Position numbers and translations under genes: made by a program
Shown here: positions 22,935-34,732 of the stretch, in pieces
How the letters are laid out: every line of letters begins with the position of its first letter
Numbering within the stretch: position 1 is the first letter of the stretch
Assembly: GCA_005656395.1 (NCBI GenBank)
Contig: SRSI01000060.1
Span: 124,001 to 188,000 of the forward strand
Direction of reading: 5' to 3'
From: Strongyloides papillosus
Taxonomy: Eukaryota; Nematoda; Chromadorea; Rhabditida; Strongyloididae
Length of the DNA: 64,000 nucleotides
The notes under the pieces: model-generated
The model's input: the letters and a program-made list of their open reading frames with translations, nothing else
Databases searched by the model: none
Told to the model about the DNA's origin: nothing

Positions 22935-23212
22935 AAAATTTGTTGAAACACTTCGAAATGTTACTATAATAAAACTATACTAACACCGTGGAATAAATAA
23001 AGTACGCCCATAAAATAAGGGGTATAAAAAGAAAAAGATATTAATTAAAAGACAGTTCTTAGTCAGTTCTCTCAAGATAGTTCTCTGTAGTTTCCTGTAA
23101 GATGCCGTTATAATATAATATTAATATATTTCCTCACTATTATTGTTTACCCTACTTTTTGTTATAAATAAAATAATTCATCAACACACCGCTACACACG
23201 CACCATAACGAC
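22935..23212 (+). repeat. LTR-like repeat, copy 1
   Basis: Shares ~240 bases with 35225-35475, including GTACGCCCATAAAATAAG, a GGTATAAAAAG promoter-like box, TTTCCTGTAAGATGCCG, an AATAAAATAATTCATCAACA end and CACCGCTACACACG beyond it. The inverted TGTTGA...TCAACA termini and TATA-box layout suggest a solo LTR, though similarity runs 15-25 bases past that end. Confidence 0.5.
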
Positions 23213-23214
23213 TT

Positions 23215-26200
23215 AAAAAACATAATATTTCAATTTAATTTAAACATTCTATGCATGTTAAACAAAATACAGTAGTTTTTTCGTTAGTTATAAGGAATAT
23301 AAAAAAAACCTAATTACCGTATAAGAACCTGAGATGGATAGAGCATTAAAGTTATTTGTGTTGTTGTAGATTAAAACATTAAAATTGTTACAGTGAAAGA
23401 TATTTGTTCTGGTTGTACGTATAAAAACACAATTGAAAAAGTTACTAAAAATATATAATATTTTCTGTTTATAGATGCTTGGATTCGTAAAAAGTTTCTG
23501 TTAGATATATATCTTCTAGAAAATATAGTAGTAAGATATTGATTTAAAATGCATAAGTAAAACTATTTTAGATATCATAGTATAGCATGATAAAAAATTC
23601 TTAGTAACATGTATAAGAAATACATAAAGATGAAAATTACAATGTATAAAAAGAAAAAACTTTAAAAGTAGTTGAAAATATTTAGAACACTACAACAAAC
23701 TAAAAAATAAATCCAAAAGTTCCGAGCAATTGAACTTTTGACAAATTATACGCTAAATAATTAAGTTTCGTAACAGCTCAACACAATATCTTAATATAAC
23801 TATCATCAAATAAAAAATTATCTGTTGGAATTATTGATATTATAAGATAACAACATTTTTAACACTACCAAAACTGAATTGTTTTTACTTCAGAACTTTT
23901 AATAACATTAATAATTTTATGGCGACAAGTGAAAAATAGTTAAAAAAAGGCAAGAAAAAAAGAATTACTTCGCAATTTAAGGATATTTTGGTCACTGCAA
24001 ATTAAAAATTCGTATGCAATATTGTAATGAAGTAGAAAAAGTAATTACTTAAATTGAAAAGTGATAAGAAAATTCATTCTGCTTTGTCAGTATTAAAAAA
24101 TGAAGAAAATTTCAGTCTGGTTGTTTTTATGCCGATACAATAAGTTTAATCGATGTATTTCAAATGGTATTTAGAAGAAAAGTCAGCAAATAATTTCTTA
24201 CTTTTTGGAAAAAAATAAACACTTCAGATTCACATAAAAATATTCTATCTAAAATAAGACTACAAAATTAATGTTGAAAACAACATAAAATTACAAATCA
24301 TCGCTATAATAATGGTTTAAATAAACTTCTGATTTAACTTTTTCAATATATTTAAATCAACAATTTTATTCGATGTTATATTGCAAAACATATATTCGAT
24401 GGAATTATAAACTGTATAAAAAATTATTAAGATATCGAATTTGTAAACCAAATTTAACAATTTTAAATTTTCGGAATAAATATACTTATATACTATAATA
24501 TCACATAAGCACACATTAACAGAAGTTGCTTTTAAAAACATATAATAAAATATTAGTTTAAGGAAACAGCTGTTGAATTAAATTTTTCTTAAAAAATAAT
24601 CCTATAAAAGAATATAATGAAAATTCTGTTTATTGTTAAGTAAAAAAAAGATAATTAATATTCATATAGCAGAAGTTTTACTACATGTCAATAGTAAAAA
24701 CTACACTCAATTATTTTATGCAAATTTTTTTTAGAACACGAGAAAAAAAATTTGAATGCCTTATTTTCTTTATAAATACGAAATACATTAAAATCAAAAA
24801 ACATATATTTAAAGAGTCAATATAAGAAGTAATACCATAGCATTTATTTAAATGGTTTGCCTTTATCAACTATTAAATTCCACAAAAAAAAGAGATCTGA
24901 ATAAAACAAAATGATATAGTAATTATAAAATATTTTGTGATAGAATGTCAAATGTAATATCGAAGAAAAACATTTTCGGCAGAAATAATAATATTTTAAT
25001 GCCAATAGGTTTGCATAATGCTAATATAATAATAGAAAGTATGTATATATCATAACTTTAATGTATTTTTAAAATCTTTCTTGGAAATAAGCTTACAGTC
25101 AGATAAATTCAAAATTTCTCTTGATGCGAATTGGTCAGGATTTTTTTTACTGTATAACATTAGATAATTTTTACATTTATTCACTCTTAGTAAATTTAAA
25201 TTTATATGTGCTTTTTAATGTTATTATATTTCCATGTATTTTTAGGATATTACGCCACTTAATAATAAAATTTTAACTTTACGTTTTATAAACTACATCA
25301 ATAAAAATTTTAATTACATAGTTATTATTAGTATCTTTTGTTTTAAAAACATTTTTAAACTAATTTAATATAACAATATTCTTACAAAAAATTACTGTAG
25401 AATTAAAGATATGATGCTAATTACATATACTTGATTTTTAGGAAACAAAACTTAAAGTATAAAAACAAAAAATATTAAAAATACTAGATGATATAACTAA
25501 GGAGAGAACGCAAGAAAATAATTTTAATAAAATTTTGTAAAGCAATATTCAATAATTATAAAGCTTAAGTTTCCTAAATTTCTTTCGTAAGAGGTCCAGA
25601 AGTTTTCAAAAATCTTACTGAAACCTTATGTAGACGAGTGAGCATTATTATGAGTATAAGGTAAGCAAAATAATATTCAAGAGTATTTTTGGATTGTATT
25701 TGTAAAGCTAATTCTATGATAAGATTAATAAGCAATTGTAACTTATTGTTTGTAAAATTTTATGCTTTAAATTTAATGTCAAAATGCTCTAATGACTCAA
25801 AATTAAGATATTTATAACAAGGCATATCAATATTAATTTCTCACAAAAAATTTATTTTTTATTTTTAGATTTCTTCAACGATTTATTAATAAGATATAGC
25901 TATATCTTAAGTAGAAGTTCTGATGTTGGTAATTTTGGAATAAAGTTTAGTGAACCAATCCCAAGTTTTTTTATTCATTCTTTTCATTCATTTTAAAATA
26001 TTAGTTATCTAAGTTGTAAATTTGGAGATCTTATATTTATGTTGTTAAAAATTTAACTACTTGTATTGTGTAAGTATGATATTGTCTTTGTTTAATATTG
26101 TATTGTGTCTGTCTCAAGGTGGCCACATAAATACCTTACTTATAGTTAATAAATAAAATTTATACAGATCTGAGTTTTTGTTCTAATAGGAATTGACGCC

Positions 26201-26640
26201 AGCAACAACTTATTAAATTTTTACTTATTTATTTAAAAACAAATATCATGTTTCGAATTAATATATTTAATTATTTAACATTTATTTATTCAAACTGTAA
26301 TTTAATATCCAAATATGTAGCAACTTCAAACTGTGAAGTGGAATATAAAACGTTTAATTCATTGAATAGACTATTCGTAGTGCTAGATAAACAGTTTTAA
26401 GCTAAATATAGGCTTTAATTTTTGTTCGTTTGTTCGAAATTCTATTATATAACAGTTTCGTTATTAAACAAAATAGTTGTAAATGATGTAGTTGAATAAT
26501 TAAAAAAATTTTTCATATTAATGACGTACAATAGAGTCTTTGTAGATTAATATTTAGTTCAAATATTTTTTGGAGTGTATAAATACTTTTGAATTATTTA
26601 AAATTATTAGAGCAATATTTTAGATTGTTGGATATATATG
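23215..26640. other. Long AT-rich stretch, no gene seen
   Basis: About 3.4 kb with only short chance frames. A possible LTR-like piece (TGTTGTTA near 26040 to CAGCAACA near 26203, with an AATAAATAAA signal) is noted, but no target duplication is visible. Confidence 0.5.
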
Positions 26641-26644
26641 AGAT

Positions 26645-26950
26645 TTAGAAAACACGTACACGATAGATAACAATAATAACTTTATTAATAATAAACGATT
26701 CTACAATATAACACCAACAGTCCAAAGTCGACTGTATAAGACGGAGTAAAAGTAAAGAATGACTATTTAACAAAAATTGGTCCCTTTTATACCTTGGATT
26801 TTTAGGCGACCTTCCAAATTCCCAGGACTATCCTTTTGAGAGAGCGGATCTTTTGTTACATTCCCATGAAAGTCCGTGTGAGAGTCAGAGATTCTTCCTT
26901 TAGCATTATCTTTTACTATAGTGATGGTATTAAGTATGAAATTTTAACGA
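26645..26950 (-). repeat. LTR-like fragment
   Basis: On the minus strand a less AT-rich block contains GGTATAAAAGGGACCAAT (TATA-box context), then TACTCCGTCTTATACAGTCG, and an AATAAAG signal before a GTGTACGTGTTTT end. This order (U3, TATA, R, polyadenylation signal) is typical of an LTR, possibly BEL/Pao or Gypsy type. Ends and target duplication are not resolved. Confidence 0.4.
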
Positions 26951-27254
26951 TTTGAAACTCATCTATAAATTAATCAAAACTAGGTATAACAATAAGTGTC
27001 CAATTTAATAGAGTATGTCGACAAATGTACTCAAAAACAGTATTAAAAACGTCATTTATATGATTTTTTTCTGTTTTCGTTTTCAACGAAATTTTTAACT
27101 TATTATTTTCTTTAATTTTGGTTGAAAAAATGAAATGATTGTAAAATATTATTACAGTAATAAAAATTTTAAATAATCATATAGTTAATAACAAAAAAAT
27201 ATTTTATTACTATTATAATTTTTTAAAAGCTTTAGAAATTACCTCTATTTTCCC

Positions 27255-27700
27255 GCTCTTCGTCGGAGTCGTATCTGATTGGCCACCAAGCAGAAATATA
27301 GTGGCAATTCATGAAATTTTCCCTCGTACATATCATGATTGACCAGTAAGTAAATAATATATGATGCCCAATTATTAAAATTTGAAAAACAAATTTCCCT
27401 GATTTTTATTTTTTATAGTTTATCAATTTTCTTATTATTATCATAACTTATATTTTTTCCTCTTATTTGATAAACTATTAATTATTTAATTTTTGCCTTG
27501 TTGGAATGATGTTTTTTCTTTTTCCCTATTAGGAGTACTCTCAAATTTGAGACATTTTTGTCAACTTTCCCATGACACTCTGAAATTTGAGAAGAATTGG
27601 TGGCCAATCAGGCGTACCTCCTTCGTCGATTTCGTGCACTCAAAAGTGAATTGTCACCTCATGATGACAACTTCGAAGATGTCATCTTAAGGTGACAACT
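27255..27700. repeat. Inverted-repeat element and GTGACAACTT palindromes
   Basis: CTGATTGGCCACCAA (27275-27289) is mirrored by TTGGTGGCCAATCAG (27598-27612), with weaker symmetry outside it (CGTCGGAG / CTTCGTCG), suggesting a ~375-bp MITE. Directly after it, 27648-27705 has repeated GTCACCT/AGGTGACAACTT strings that can form hairpins. The same string recurs near 33380-33520 and 41660. Confidence 0.45.
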
Positions 27701-28074
27701 TCAATAAAGTAAAAATTGATAAAACATTGAATATTTATAAAAAGTAGTTAAAATCAATAGAGAATAATTATAAATTTATGCAACATTAGTTAATCAAAGT
27801 AATTTTCTACTGCTTCATGATAAAACAAAATGTCATGCTTCAAAACTAATATTAAAATAACTATATGAATGAATGTTTGAAATTCTGTTATACCTTCTTA
27901 ATTCAATAGGGCTATTTCTCACTGAATAATATTTGTTTATATATTTAAATTTTTTAAGAAGCAAATTTTACCATATATTGAAGTGATAAGGAATTTAGAT
28001 ATCACAATTTTACAAAAATCATGCAAGAAAATATCTAAACATTGAAAATATTTATTTAGGTTATAGATCTAATT

Positions 28075-29361
28075 TCAAGTTCCGTCAACGCTATTTTTTA
28101 AAATCTCTTTTAATTCTCTCCTGACAACAGTTTTTTTTAAAATTGTCAACGCAGGAAATCTGTGGTTTTTACTAGATTTATAGTACTTTTTTGCACATTG
28201 ATGCTTTCTTTCATAGCAGTCTGTGCTTAAGCCAACAAAGCTACAGTTATTAAAAGTGACAATTCTGGGATAATGGAGTATATAATGTAATTTTTTGCAA
28301 AAGCCGTAACGCCCTTGTGATAATTTCAATGTATTTTCTACAACTTGATTACAAATATTTTTTAAATAGTTCATTTCATTTTCAGATAATTGAGCTTTTT
28401 TCGAACAAAGCATATACAATTCTAAGTAACTTTTCAATGTATTTTTCAAAAATAAAATTTCTTGATAAGGATTTTATTTTAACAATGTTTCAATGAGGTC
28501 TTTTAGGCAATAAGCAGTTTCAAGGTTTCCATATCCCGAATAAAATGGTATGCTTTTACGACATGTATCATGATTCGGGAATAACTTTTTAAAAACAATA
28601 TTAGAATTCAAAATTACTGTAATATCTTGAATCTTTCTTGAAGCTCTATTTGCATGCTGTTGTAAGAGAAGGTGCGAAAGTGTATTAATATTTATTTCAG
28701 GATGGCCAAGTTCAAAACACAATTTTTGAAATATCAAGTACATTGTTGATATTAACTCACCCTCAAGAATATCATGAAACCAGTTCGAGTATTGCATTAT
28801 ATCAACTGATTCAAACATAGGGTTTCTCGTTGGCTCTTTACGAAATTGAAATGTTGCAGTTTCAAGATCTTCGACCGTTTTCTAATTAGAATAAAGAGAT
28901 GGTGGAACAAGACATATTCTACAACTTGGTATTTTTCCTAAATCGCCATTTGCACTGTTTACATTCCAAAACGAATCCAAAAACTTGTGATCACCTAGCA
29001 TTTTACTTATCTCAAATTTAATAAATTTGCCATTAACATATATTTTGTTATGAAGATCAAATTCTTCTTTCAATCTTTTAAAAAAATTAAAATGACGACC
29101 ATCTCCTTCTTTCGTAACAAATTTCTTTACACCTATTGTTGGTAATATAGCCCAAGTAAATATTGAGTCTATTTTTGATATCGTTTCATAGCTACTATCA
29201 ATTCTAAGACAAACATTTAGAAACTCACTATGTGAATCTGTAAAAGGATTCATACTTAGTTCATCAGCAAAAATTTGAAGACTAACAGAATCTCCAATAT
29301 TTGATATTATATCTTCATAAGTTTGTGCAATCTGTTGTAACAATGTTTCGACATTTATCAT
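28075..29361 (-). pseudogene. Transposon-derived protein, main block
   Basis: A 429-codon leftward frame interrupted by just two stops, TAG (28882-28884) and TAA (28474-28476), with the phase unchanged across both. The text is convincing protein: FADELSMNPFTDSHSEFLNV near the N terminus, a C-x2-C in IPSCRICLVPPS, and later LHYPRIVTF and CYERKHQCAKKYYKS. This layout resembles proteins encoded by CACTA-like or domesticated DNA transposons in animals: a DELxxNP-type motif, later a CRxC, then HYPR and E-x-KH. The family name is tentative. An upstream zinc-finger frame (29684-30124) and a middle stretch (29370-29680) probably belong to the same gene. Confidence 0.6.
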
Positions 29362-29369
29362 AACATCTA

Positions 29370-29680
29370 TAAATACTTTTTATTACTATTAACTGGAATT
29401 CTGGTCGAAACGTTTGTTATAGAATCTACAACTTCTTCAAAAATTTCCTCATCAGAATGAAATGGAGTACAGAATTTAATATCTTTATCACCACCTGCTC
29501 TAATAACTTTTAAAAATCGTTCTATTAAACCAGAAAGATTGATATCACCATAAGCAAGAACAAGATCTTGTTGAGCAGTAAAAAAATTTTCAATATTTTT
29601 AAATGTACCACAATCACTATTATAGAATTTAAAAAAATGAGTTAAAAAACCGCTAATGGCTTGTTAGTTTCCTCGATTAA
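29370..29680 (-). pseudogene. Middle exon or fragment of the same transposon gene
   Basis: Leftward text SDCGTFKNIENFFTAQQDLV, then AYGDINLSGLIERFLKVIRA and a tail ending in a TAG at 29367-29369. It is in a different phase from both neighbours. A GTTAAT...TATAATAG stretch (about 29681-29615) could be an intron joining it to the zinc-finger block. No credible intron links it to the main block, so a frameshift is likely there. Confidence 0.45.
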
Positions 29681-29683
29681 CGA

Positions 29684-30124
29684 TTAATTGTTTATTTCTT
29701 CATCAACATTATCATCTTGAGCATATTCATTTTCATTATCAAGGAAATCTTCATCGTATATTTCTTGTGTATTATTGTCAGTATTTCCTTCATTTTCCAT
29801 TGTACTAGTGTTATTCAATTGATCCATAGGTTCAACTTCCGGAGATAAAACACTACTATCATGAACTTGAAAGCAATCTTTAATTGACATATGTCTTATA
29901 AGACTTGATAATGTAAGTTCATTAATTTTTATATTTCGTGTACCTCTGCTTTTTTCTTCTATACACTTTTGACATTTAGTTTTCCAGAGAGTTCCTGGTT
30001 CATGTCCATGAAAATCTTTAAAATGCTTTTCTAATTCAAGAAATGAATAAGAAGTATCAATATTGTAAATTCTTGCTTCATAACACAAAGGACAAATATA
30101 CTTCTTGTCAGAAAAACGTGACAT
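29684..30124 (-). CDS. Zinc-finger N-terminal block of the transposon gene
   Basis: A 146-residue frame from an ATG. Residues 11-41 form a C2H2-like finger (C11, C14, H34, H39/H41), and a second Cys pair (CQKC, residues 51-54) follows with a His/Cys further on. Residues from about 95 on are strongly acidic (YDEDFLDNENEYAQDDNVDE). A DNA-binding finger followed by an acidic linker is a common N terminus of DNA transposases. It is intact by itself. It is either the first exon of the gene whose main block lies at 28075-29361, or a now free-standing fragment. Confidence 0.55.
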   Translation of the reverse strand: MSRFSDKKYICPLCYEARIYNIDTSYSFLELEKHFKDFHGHEPGTLWKTKCQKCIEEKSRGTRNIKINELTLSSLIRHMSIKDCFQVHDSSVLSPEVEPMDQLNNTSTMENEGNTDNNTQEIYDEDFLDNENEYAQDDNVDEEINN

Positions 30125-30750
30125 TCTAAAAGAAAGATTTTTTAAAGTATTATATAATTTTAATAAAAAATTTAGTAAAGTTACCTATGTAATAACTTAA
30201 AAATAAATTTCACAATAATTTCAAATTTTGTGTTTGAAATTTTTGCCTTTCTTAGTTATTGGAAAGTTTTATTAACAAGAAATATAAAGTTAAGCCAGAA
30301 AGTAAGAATAAAAGAAAATTATAATTTGTATCTCACATTCTTATCCTTAACTTTTCTTTTATGTTTCTTGATCCCGGAAGTTTATTATGTTTCTAAAATA
30401 ATCATTTTGTGGAACATTTTAATTTTCTGTGTTGTTATGAAGGAATATTTTGGATATACTCTTTTATATGGTTTAATTTTTATTTATTAAAATTTCTTAT
30501 TTAAATTACTTTATTTTAAATAAACTGTTACTTATAAAAAATTCCTAAATGTATTATTTATTATTATCTGTAAGAATATAACAATAATCTTCAATCTTAA
30601 TGTAACAACCATCAAATCATCATTATTGGTAATATATAAATCATCTTATTTTTTAAATTGTCATTACATTTGAAATAAAACTATTTTATTTAAAACAAAA
30701 ATTATTTTATTTTTACACAAAAATTGCTTTATTTTTATTATTAATATAGC

Positions 30751-31404
30751 TTCTACAAATTCTATTTCTGCAGAAAATGACAGTAATAACAGAGATACTG
30801 ATAGACAAAAATTTAAAAAAGATTTAGTTATAAAAAAATTTAATCAAAATTTTTGTTTATGTAAAGAAACATTTGTTAAATTTAAATGTAAAGATTTTGA
30901 TGATGTTTTAAAAAAAGGAAGAGATGAAGACCTTACCTCAAAAGAGAAAGGAAAAATACAAAGATTTACAAATTTACTATACATTGAATGTTGGAAAGAT
31001 GGGGTTTATCAGAATCTTCAATTATCTTCTATTTTTTGTGAAGAATTAGAAAAAATGTTGAAGCTTAAAAATAAAAAACAATTGATGCTAGAAAACTGTC
31101 GAGTTCGTTGTCCAGTTTTAGAAATAGAAATGAAATATCATCAAATCAACAAGTTGATTATGATGAAGAGTTTAAATGTATTAAAGATGATGAAAGTTTA
31201 GAATTAGCATTAGGATCAACTATTTTACCTGATTTTATACAAAAAATTTCGAAAAGTTTTTTATTAAGTGATATAGAAAAAATTCTTGATAGTTTACCTG
31301 TTTCAAACAACACGTTGCCTGGAGAGCTTTCAAAAACGAAGTTTGGTTTTTTATTAAAAAAATCTAAAGGTAACTTGTTATTAAAATATTTATCTAATAA
31401 GTAA
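30751..31404 (+). pseudogene. Divergent partner gene of the transposon unit, one frameshift
   Basis: After an acceptor TTAATATAG a rightward frame reads DTDRQKFKKDLVIKKFNQNF, then EDLTSKEKGKIQRFTNLLYI and FCEELEKMLKLKNKK. Coding then moves by one base at an A-rich run (about 31066-31082) into a frame reading NEISSNQQVDYDEEFKCIKD and ending LLLKYLSNK at 31404. The slip sits in a homopolymer-like run, so an assembly error is possible. It is transcribed away from the leftward gene, the arrangement of two-gene DNA transposons. Family not recognised. Confidence 0.5.
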
Positions 31405-31677
31405 ATGATCTGAGATAAAAACATCTATCTATCACTTGCAAGATGTTTTTTTGCTTTAAGCATTGTACAGTAACTTTTACTTTCACAAATTTGTTAAATA
31501 TACTTATATTACATTAAATACATTTTTAAATATCATTTTAATTAGTAATTGTTTAGTATGAACACTTATTTCTAGTAATTGTTAACTCTAAAATCTTTAC
31601 AAAATTTTCATAAAAACTTTTTCATAGCAAGATTACGAATAACTTATTTATATATCAATTTTTAATAATTTATTTAG

Positions 31678-31968
31678 ATAAATCCTGCTGCACTATGGAA
31701 ACATGGTCCTACTGAAGAAGACATAATTATAATTGTTCACACAAATGGAGGTGATATGAGTCTTTATGCTGGTTATACGTGTATTTTAAATACAAAAAAT
31801 TTGACTGAAATAATTCATTTGGCTTTATGTTTCAAAATCAACACTACATACCCTACAGAGCCTAGTTTAGAATTTCTGCTATGTTTTTTTGCTAAAAAGC
31901 TAAATGTAAAAGCAATTAATTTTTTTAAAAAAAAGAAGAAATATCCAACACGATGTTGTATTTGATAG
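31678..31968 (+). pseudogene. Further exon or fragment of the divergent gene
   Basis: An acceptor AATTTATTTAG ends at 31677. The frame then reads INPAALWKHGPTEEDIIIIV, TNGGDMSLYAGYTC, and TEIIHLALCFKINTTYPTEP followed by a lysine-rich end. The IH...FKI...YP pattern suits a helical domain found in several transposon-encoded partner proteins. A donor that keeps phase with 30751-31404 was not found, so it may be a fragment. Confidence 0.45.
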
Positions 31969-33169
31969 TGAAAAGAAATAACTAGCAAAGTAAAAAATAT
32001 CAGTCTCCACAATTTTTATCGTATGAATAAAATATTAATAATATAACATATAACAGTTATTATTTTATAATAAAGTCAATACTAAATACTTATTGTATAT
32101 ATAATTATAGTTAAAAAGTTATTTTTTATAAAACAATTCAAAATATTCACTAAAAATTTTATTTACCTTTCCTCAAGCAGAATTTTTTTAAAAAAGCAAT
32201 ATTGTTACTTTTAGTGAAACTATGATATTGAAAAAGTTTTATCTTCAAAAGTATGCCTTAAAATATTAAATAAAATCCTTCAAAAGTAATGTATACAAAT
32301 CAAATTTAAGTTAAGAGTTTTTGATGTGCCTTCAGAGCAGATCATTTGCACTCAAAATCTTTTGCTTTTCTTTTTCTGGTGTTTACCAAAAAGACGGAAA
32401 ATTTTCTGACAATTAGAAAATCCCGACTATTATATAGTATTTGGTTAAATGTTTCCCTCATATTATATTTCAATCGTATTAATTTTCATTTTATGTTAAA
32501 ATTTAACAAAATTGACTTCTTAATATGTTATTAATAATTCTTTTGTACGATATTTTTAATGTATACTTTTAGGTTTAAAGTTTTGTTGTGAAAAGGCTAG
32601 CTGTTGGGGATGAGTTTTATGTAAGTATATTTCTATAAATAAATAATACTTTTATATTTATATTCATTATAGGTACCACACTAAGGAATGTTTTGGAGCT
32701 TGTCCAGGTTACCAAGGGATAAGTTTTTCGAGTTTCTTCATTAATATAAATAATTTTAGGTATGGGTTAATTTCGTATAAGAATATGTGTGAAGACGGTT
32801 TAAAAAGAATCTTATAGGCTACAGATTTATAATTACAAGTTATGCTGGATATATAAAGTCGAACGTTTGAAGATTAATAGGAATTTTATAAGATAAGTTT
32901 ATACTAAACTACTTTTTATAATTATTATTTACCTTTATTTATTGTTGTATAGTAATCTAATTATTGTTGATAAATCTTTGATGTTTATATGTTTTTTATC
33001 AATGTTTCCTAATATTTTCAATCAGTATACAGGAAGTATATAGTATATTTTATACCATTTATGGAGAAATTTAAAAATTTCTCTTTAGGAAAACACTTTG
33101 AAATAATGCAACAATTTTCTGACAGTTGGAAATGACAGACAATTTTGACGTCAAATTTTCTGACAACTA
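31969..33169. other. Intergenic, no feature seen
   Basis: AT-rich with no convincing frame. Around 32570-32900 short splice-like strings occur (TTTTAG, GTAAGT near 32619), but no coding text. Confidence 0.45.
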
Positions 33170-33177
33170 GAATTTGA

Positions 33178-33312
33178 GTGTGTGGCGCGGAGGTAAGCAC
33201 GATATCTATTTATAGAGTGATGCAGTTTCGAGCACGTGGCAAAGCAACGACCGGAGGAGTCAGATGGATAAGTTCCCAGGCGCTTCGGGAAGACGGGGTT
33301 GGAGAGTTTAGG
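33178..33312. other. GC-rich island of unknown nature
   Basis: A sharply bounded block with roughly balanced base composition (for example GGCGCGGAGGTAAGC and CGCTTCGGGAAGACGGGG) in otherwise very AT-rich DNA. One plus frame reads MQFRARGKATTGGVRWISSQ and continues about 17 residues. No tRNA, snRNA or known RNA fold is recognised. It may be an exon, a structured RNA, or part of an unseen mobile element. Confidence 0.4.
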
Positions 33313-33382
33313 ATTTACACTTGGAGATTATGAGTGAAAATGTATGGTTGATCTATGGTTTTAATTTTTAAAAAATTTTTGA

Positions 33383-33520
33383 AGGTGACAAGTTGTAAAA
33401 TTTTTCCAACTTGTCACATTAAGGTGACATTTTTAAAAAGTCTTTTAACTAGTCACTTCAAGGTGACAACTTTGTTAGATGATTTATAATTGGCGACTTT
33501 GTCATCTTGAAGTGGTGACT
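33383..33520. repeat. Hairpin-forming GGTGACAAGTT/AACTTGTCAC repeats
   Basis: GGTGACAAGTTG is mirrored by CAACTTGTCAC within 40 bases, followed by AAGGTGACA, TCACTTCAAGGTGACAACTT and GTCATCTTGAAGTGGTGACT. The block ends a few bases before the tRNA-Val remnant. Confidence 0.5.
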
Positions 33521-33525
33521 CACTT

Positions 33526-33598
33526 TCCAGTGTGGTGTAGTGGTTATCACATCTGTCTTACACACAGAAGGTCGGCGGTTCGATCCCGCTCGAAGCCA
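33526..33598 (+). pseudogene. tRNA-Val(TAC), acceptor 5' strand lost
   Basis: D arm (TGGTGTAGTGGTTATCAC), anticodon arm (CTGT-CTTACAC-ACAG, anticodon TAC) and T arm (GGCGG-TTCGATC-CCGCT) are intact, and the 3' acceptor strand is CGAAGCC. The 5' strand should be close to GGCTTCG but reads TCCAGTG, so the stem cannot pair beyond a base pair or two. No T-run terminator follows closely. It is probably a tRNA pseudogene whose 5' end was replaced by the adjacent repeat. Confidence 0.75.
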
Positions 33599-33599
33599 C

Positions 33600-34732
33600 G
33601 TCTTCTATAGGGATGTACCTATATCCACCAATAATCTGTGTGGGAAATTTCCTATATAGATAAATGCTAATTTGTTTTTCTCAAGCCTTATAATCCTACA
33701 ACAATTTCTTTATTTTTTGGTTTGAAAGTGTTCCACGTGCTGCTGTATTTTACAATTTAGGGTTATATTTATTATTAATAGTTAATTATTTAAGTAGTAT
33801 TTGAATTTATAATTGATTTTAATGGTCTTGTTCTAAAGTAATGGACACTTTTTTTAGGAAAAAAATATGCTAAAATAAAATTTTTTCCCAATAAATAATC
33901 AAATTCTTTTTACAAATGTCTATTTTTTTATTTTAAAGTGATTGAGGAGCGATTAACGTAGTGCTATCATAAACTGAATCCAAAGGAATATTAAAAAAAT
34001 GCCTTCACTATTTCGAATTTTGACCTCTAACGAAATTTAGGAATCACTGTGAGACCTGGAGAAAAAGTAAATTAGCTCTTGGCAAACTAACGTGTTCCCA
34101 CAAATTTTGTCTGGCATTTTCTCAACACGAAAATTAGAATAATATATTATTACTAAAGATATTATTCTATAATAAAAACACATATGATAATACAAACAAT
34201 AATAAATTACAAAAAAACCTAGTTATTACGCATTATTTTGAGAGTTAAAGTTTGAAATAGTGGATAAATTTTTTTGATAATCTTTTGAACTCATTTTATG
34301 ATAACGACGCATTTAATCGCGACCCCTACCCAATTAAGATTAAAAAAATAAACGTTATACAGAAAAATTGAATATTTTATTGGAAATATTAATTTTTATG
34401 TTAACATTTTTTTTAAGAAAATGCGCCTCTTATTTCAGAATAACTCCGTTTATTGATGTTATCAATCTTTTTATCATTATTGTATCTCCACTTTCTGGTA
34501 ATGCTAAATCCATATATATATGGATCATAAACTTCCTTACTCATAATGAAAATGCAAAAAATAAAAATCTGAACTTTTTAATTTTTGCTATTAAATATCC
34601 GGTGTAATTGGAATAATATTTATTCGCTGAGTGAGTGTGCATCCCCTCGAAAAAATATTCAATCAACTTTTATAGGATCATGAGTTTATATCAATTCAAT
34701 TTTTCTTCAGAAAATATCTATAAATTAATATA
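33600..34732. other. Intergenic, no feature seen
   Basis: AT-rich; a 79-codon hydrophobic frame at 34368-34607 is composition noise. Confidence 0.5.

Noticed and set aside
26040..26203. Possible short LTR (TGTTG...CAACA with AATAAA)
   Set aside because: No target duplication, no second copy; terminal match too short.
27493..27690. 65-residue frame with less AT-rich DNA
   Set aside because: Its sequence is the end of an inverted-repeat element and hairpin strings; no protein character.
30230..30490. 86-residue hydrophobic frame between the two transposon genes
   Set aside because: Composition-driven Phe/Leu/Ile text in the divergent spacer; no start context or homology cue.
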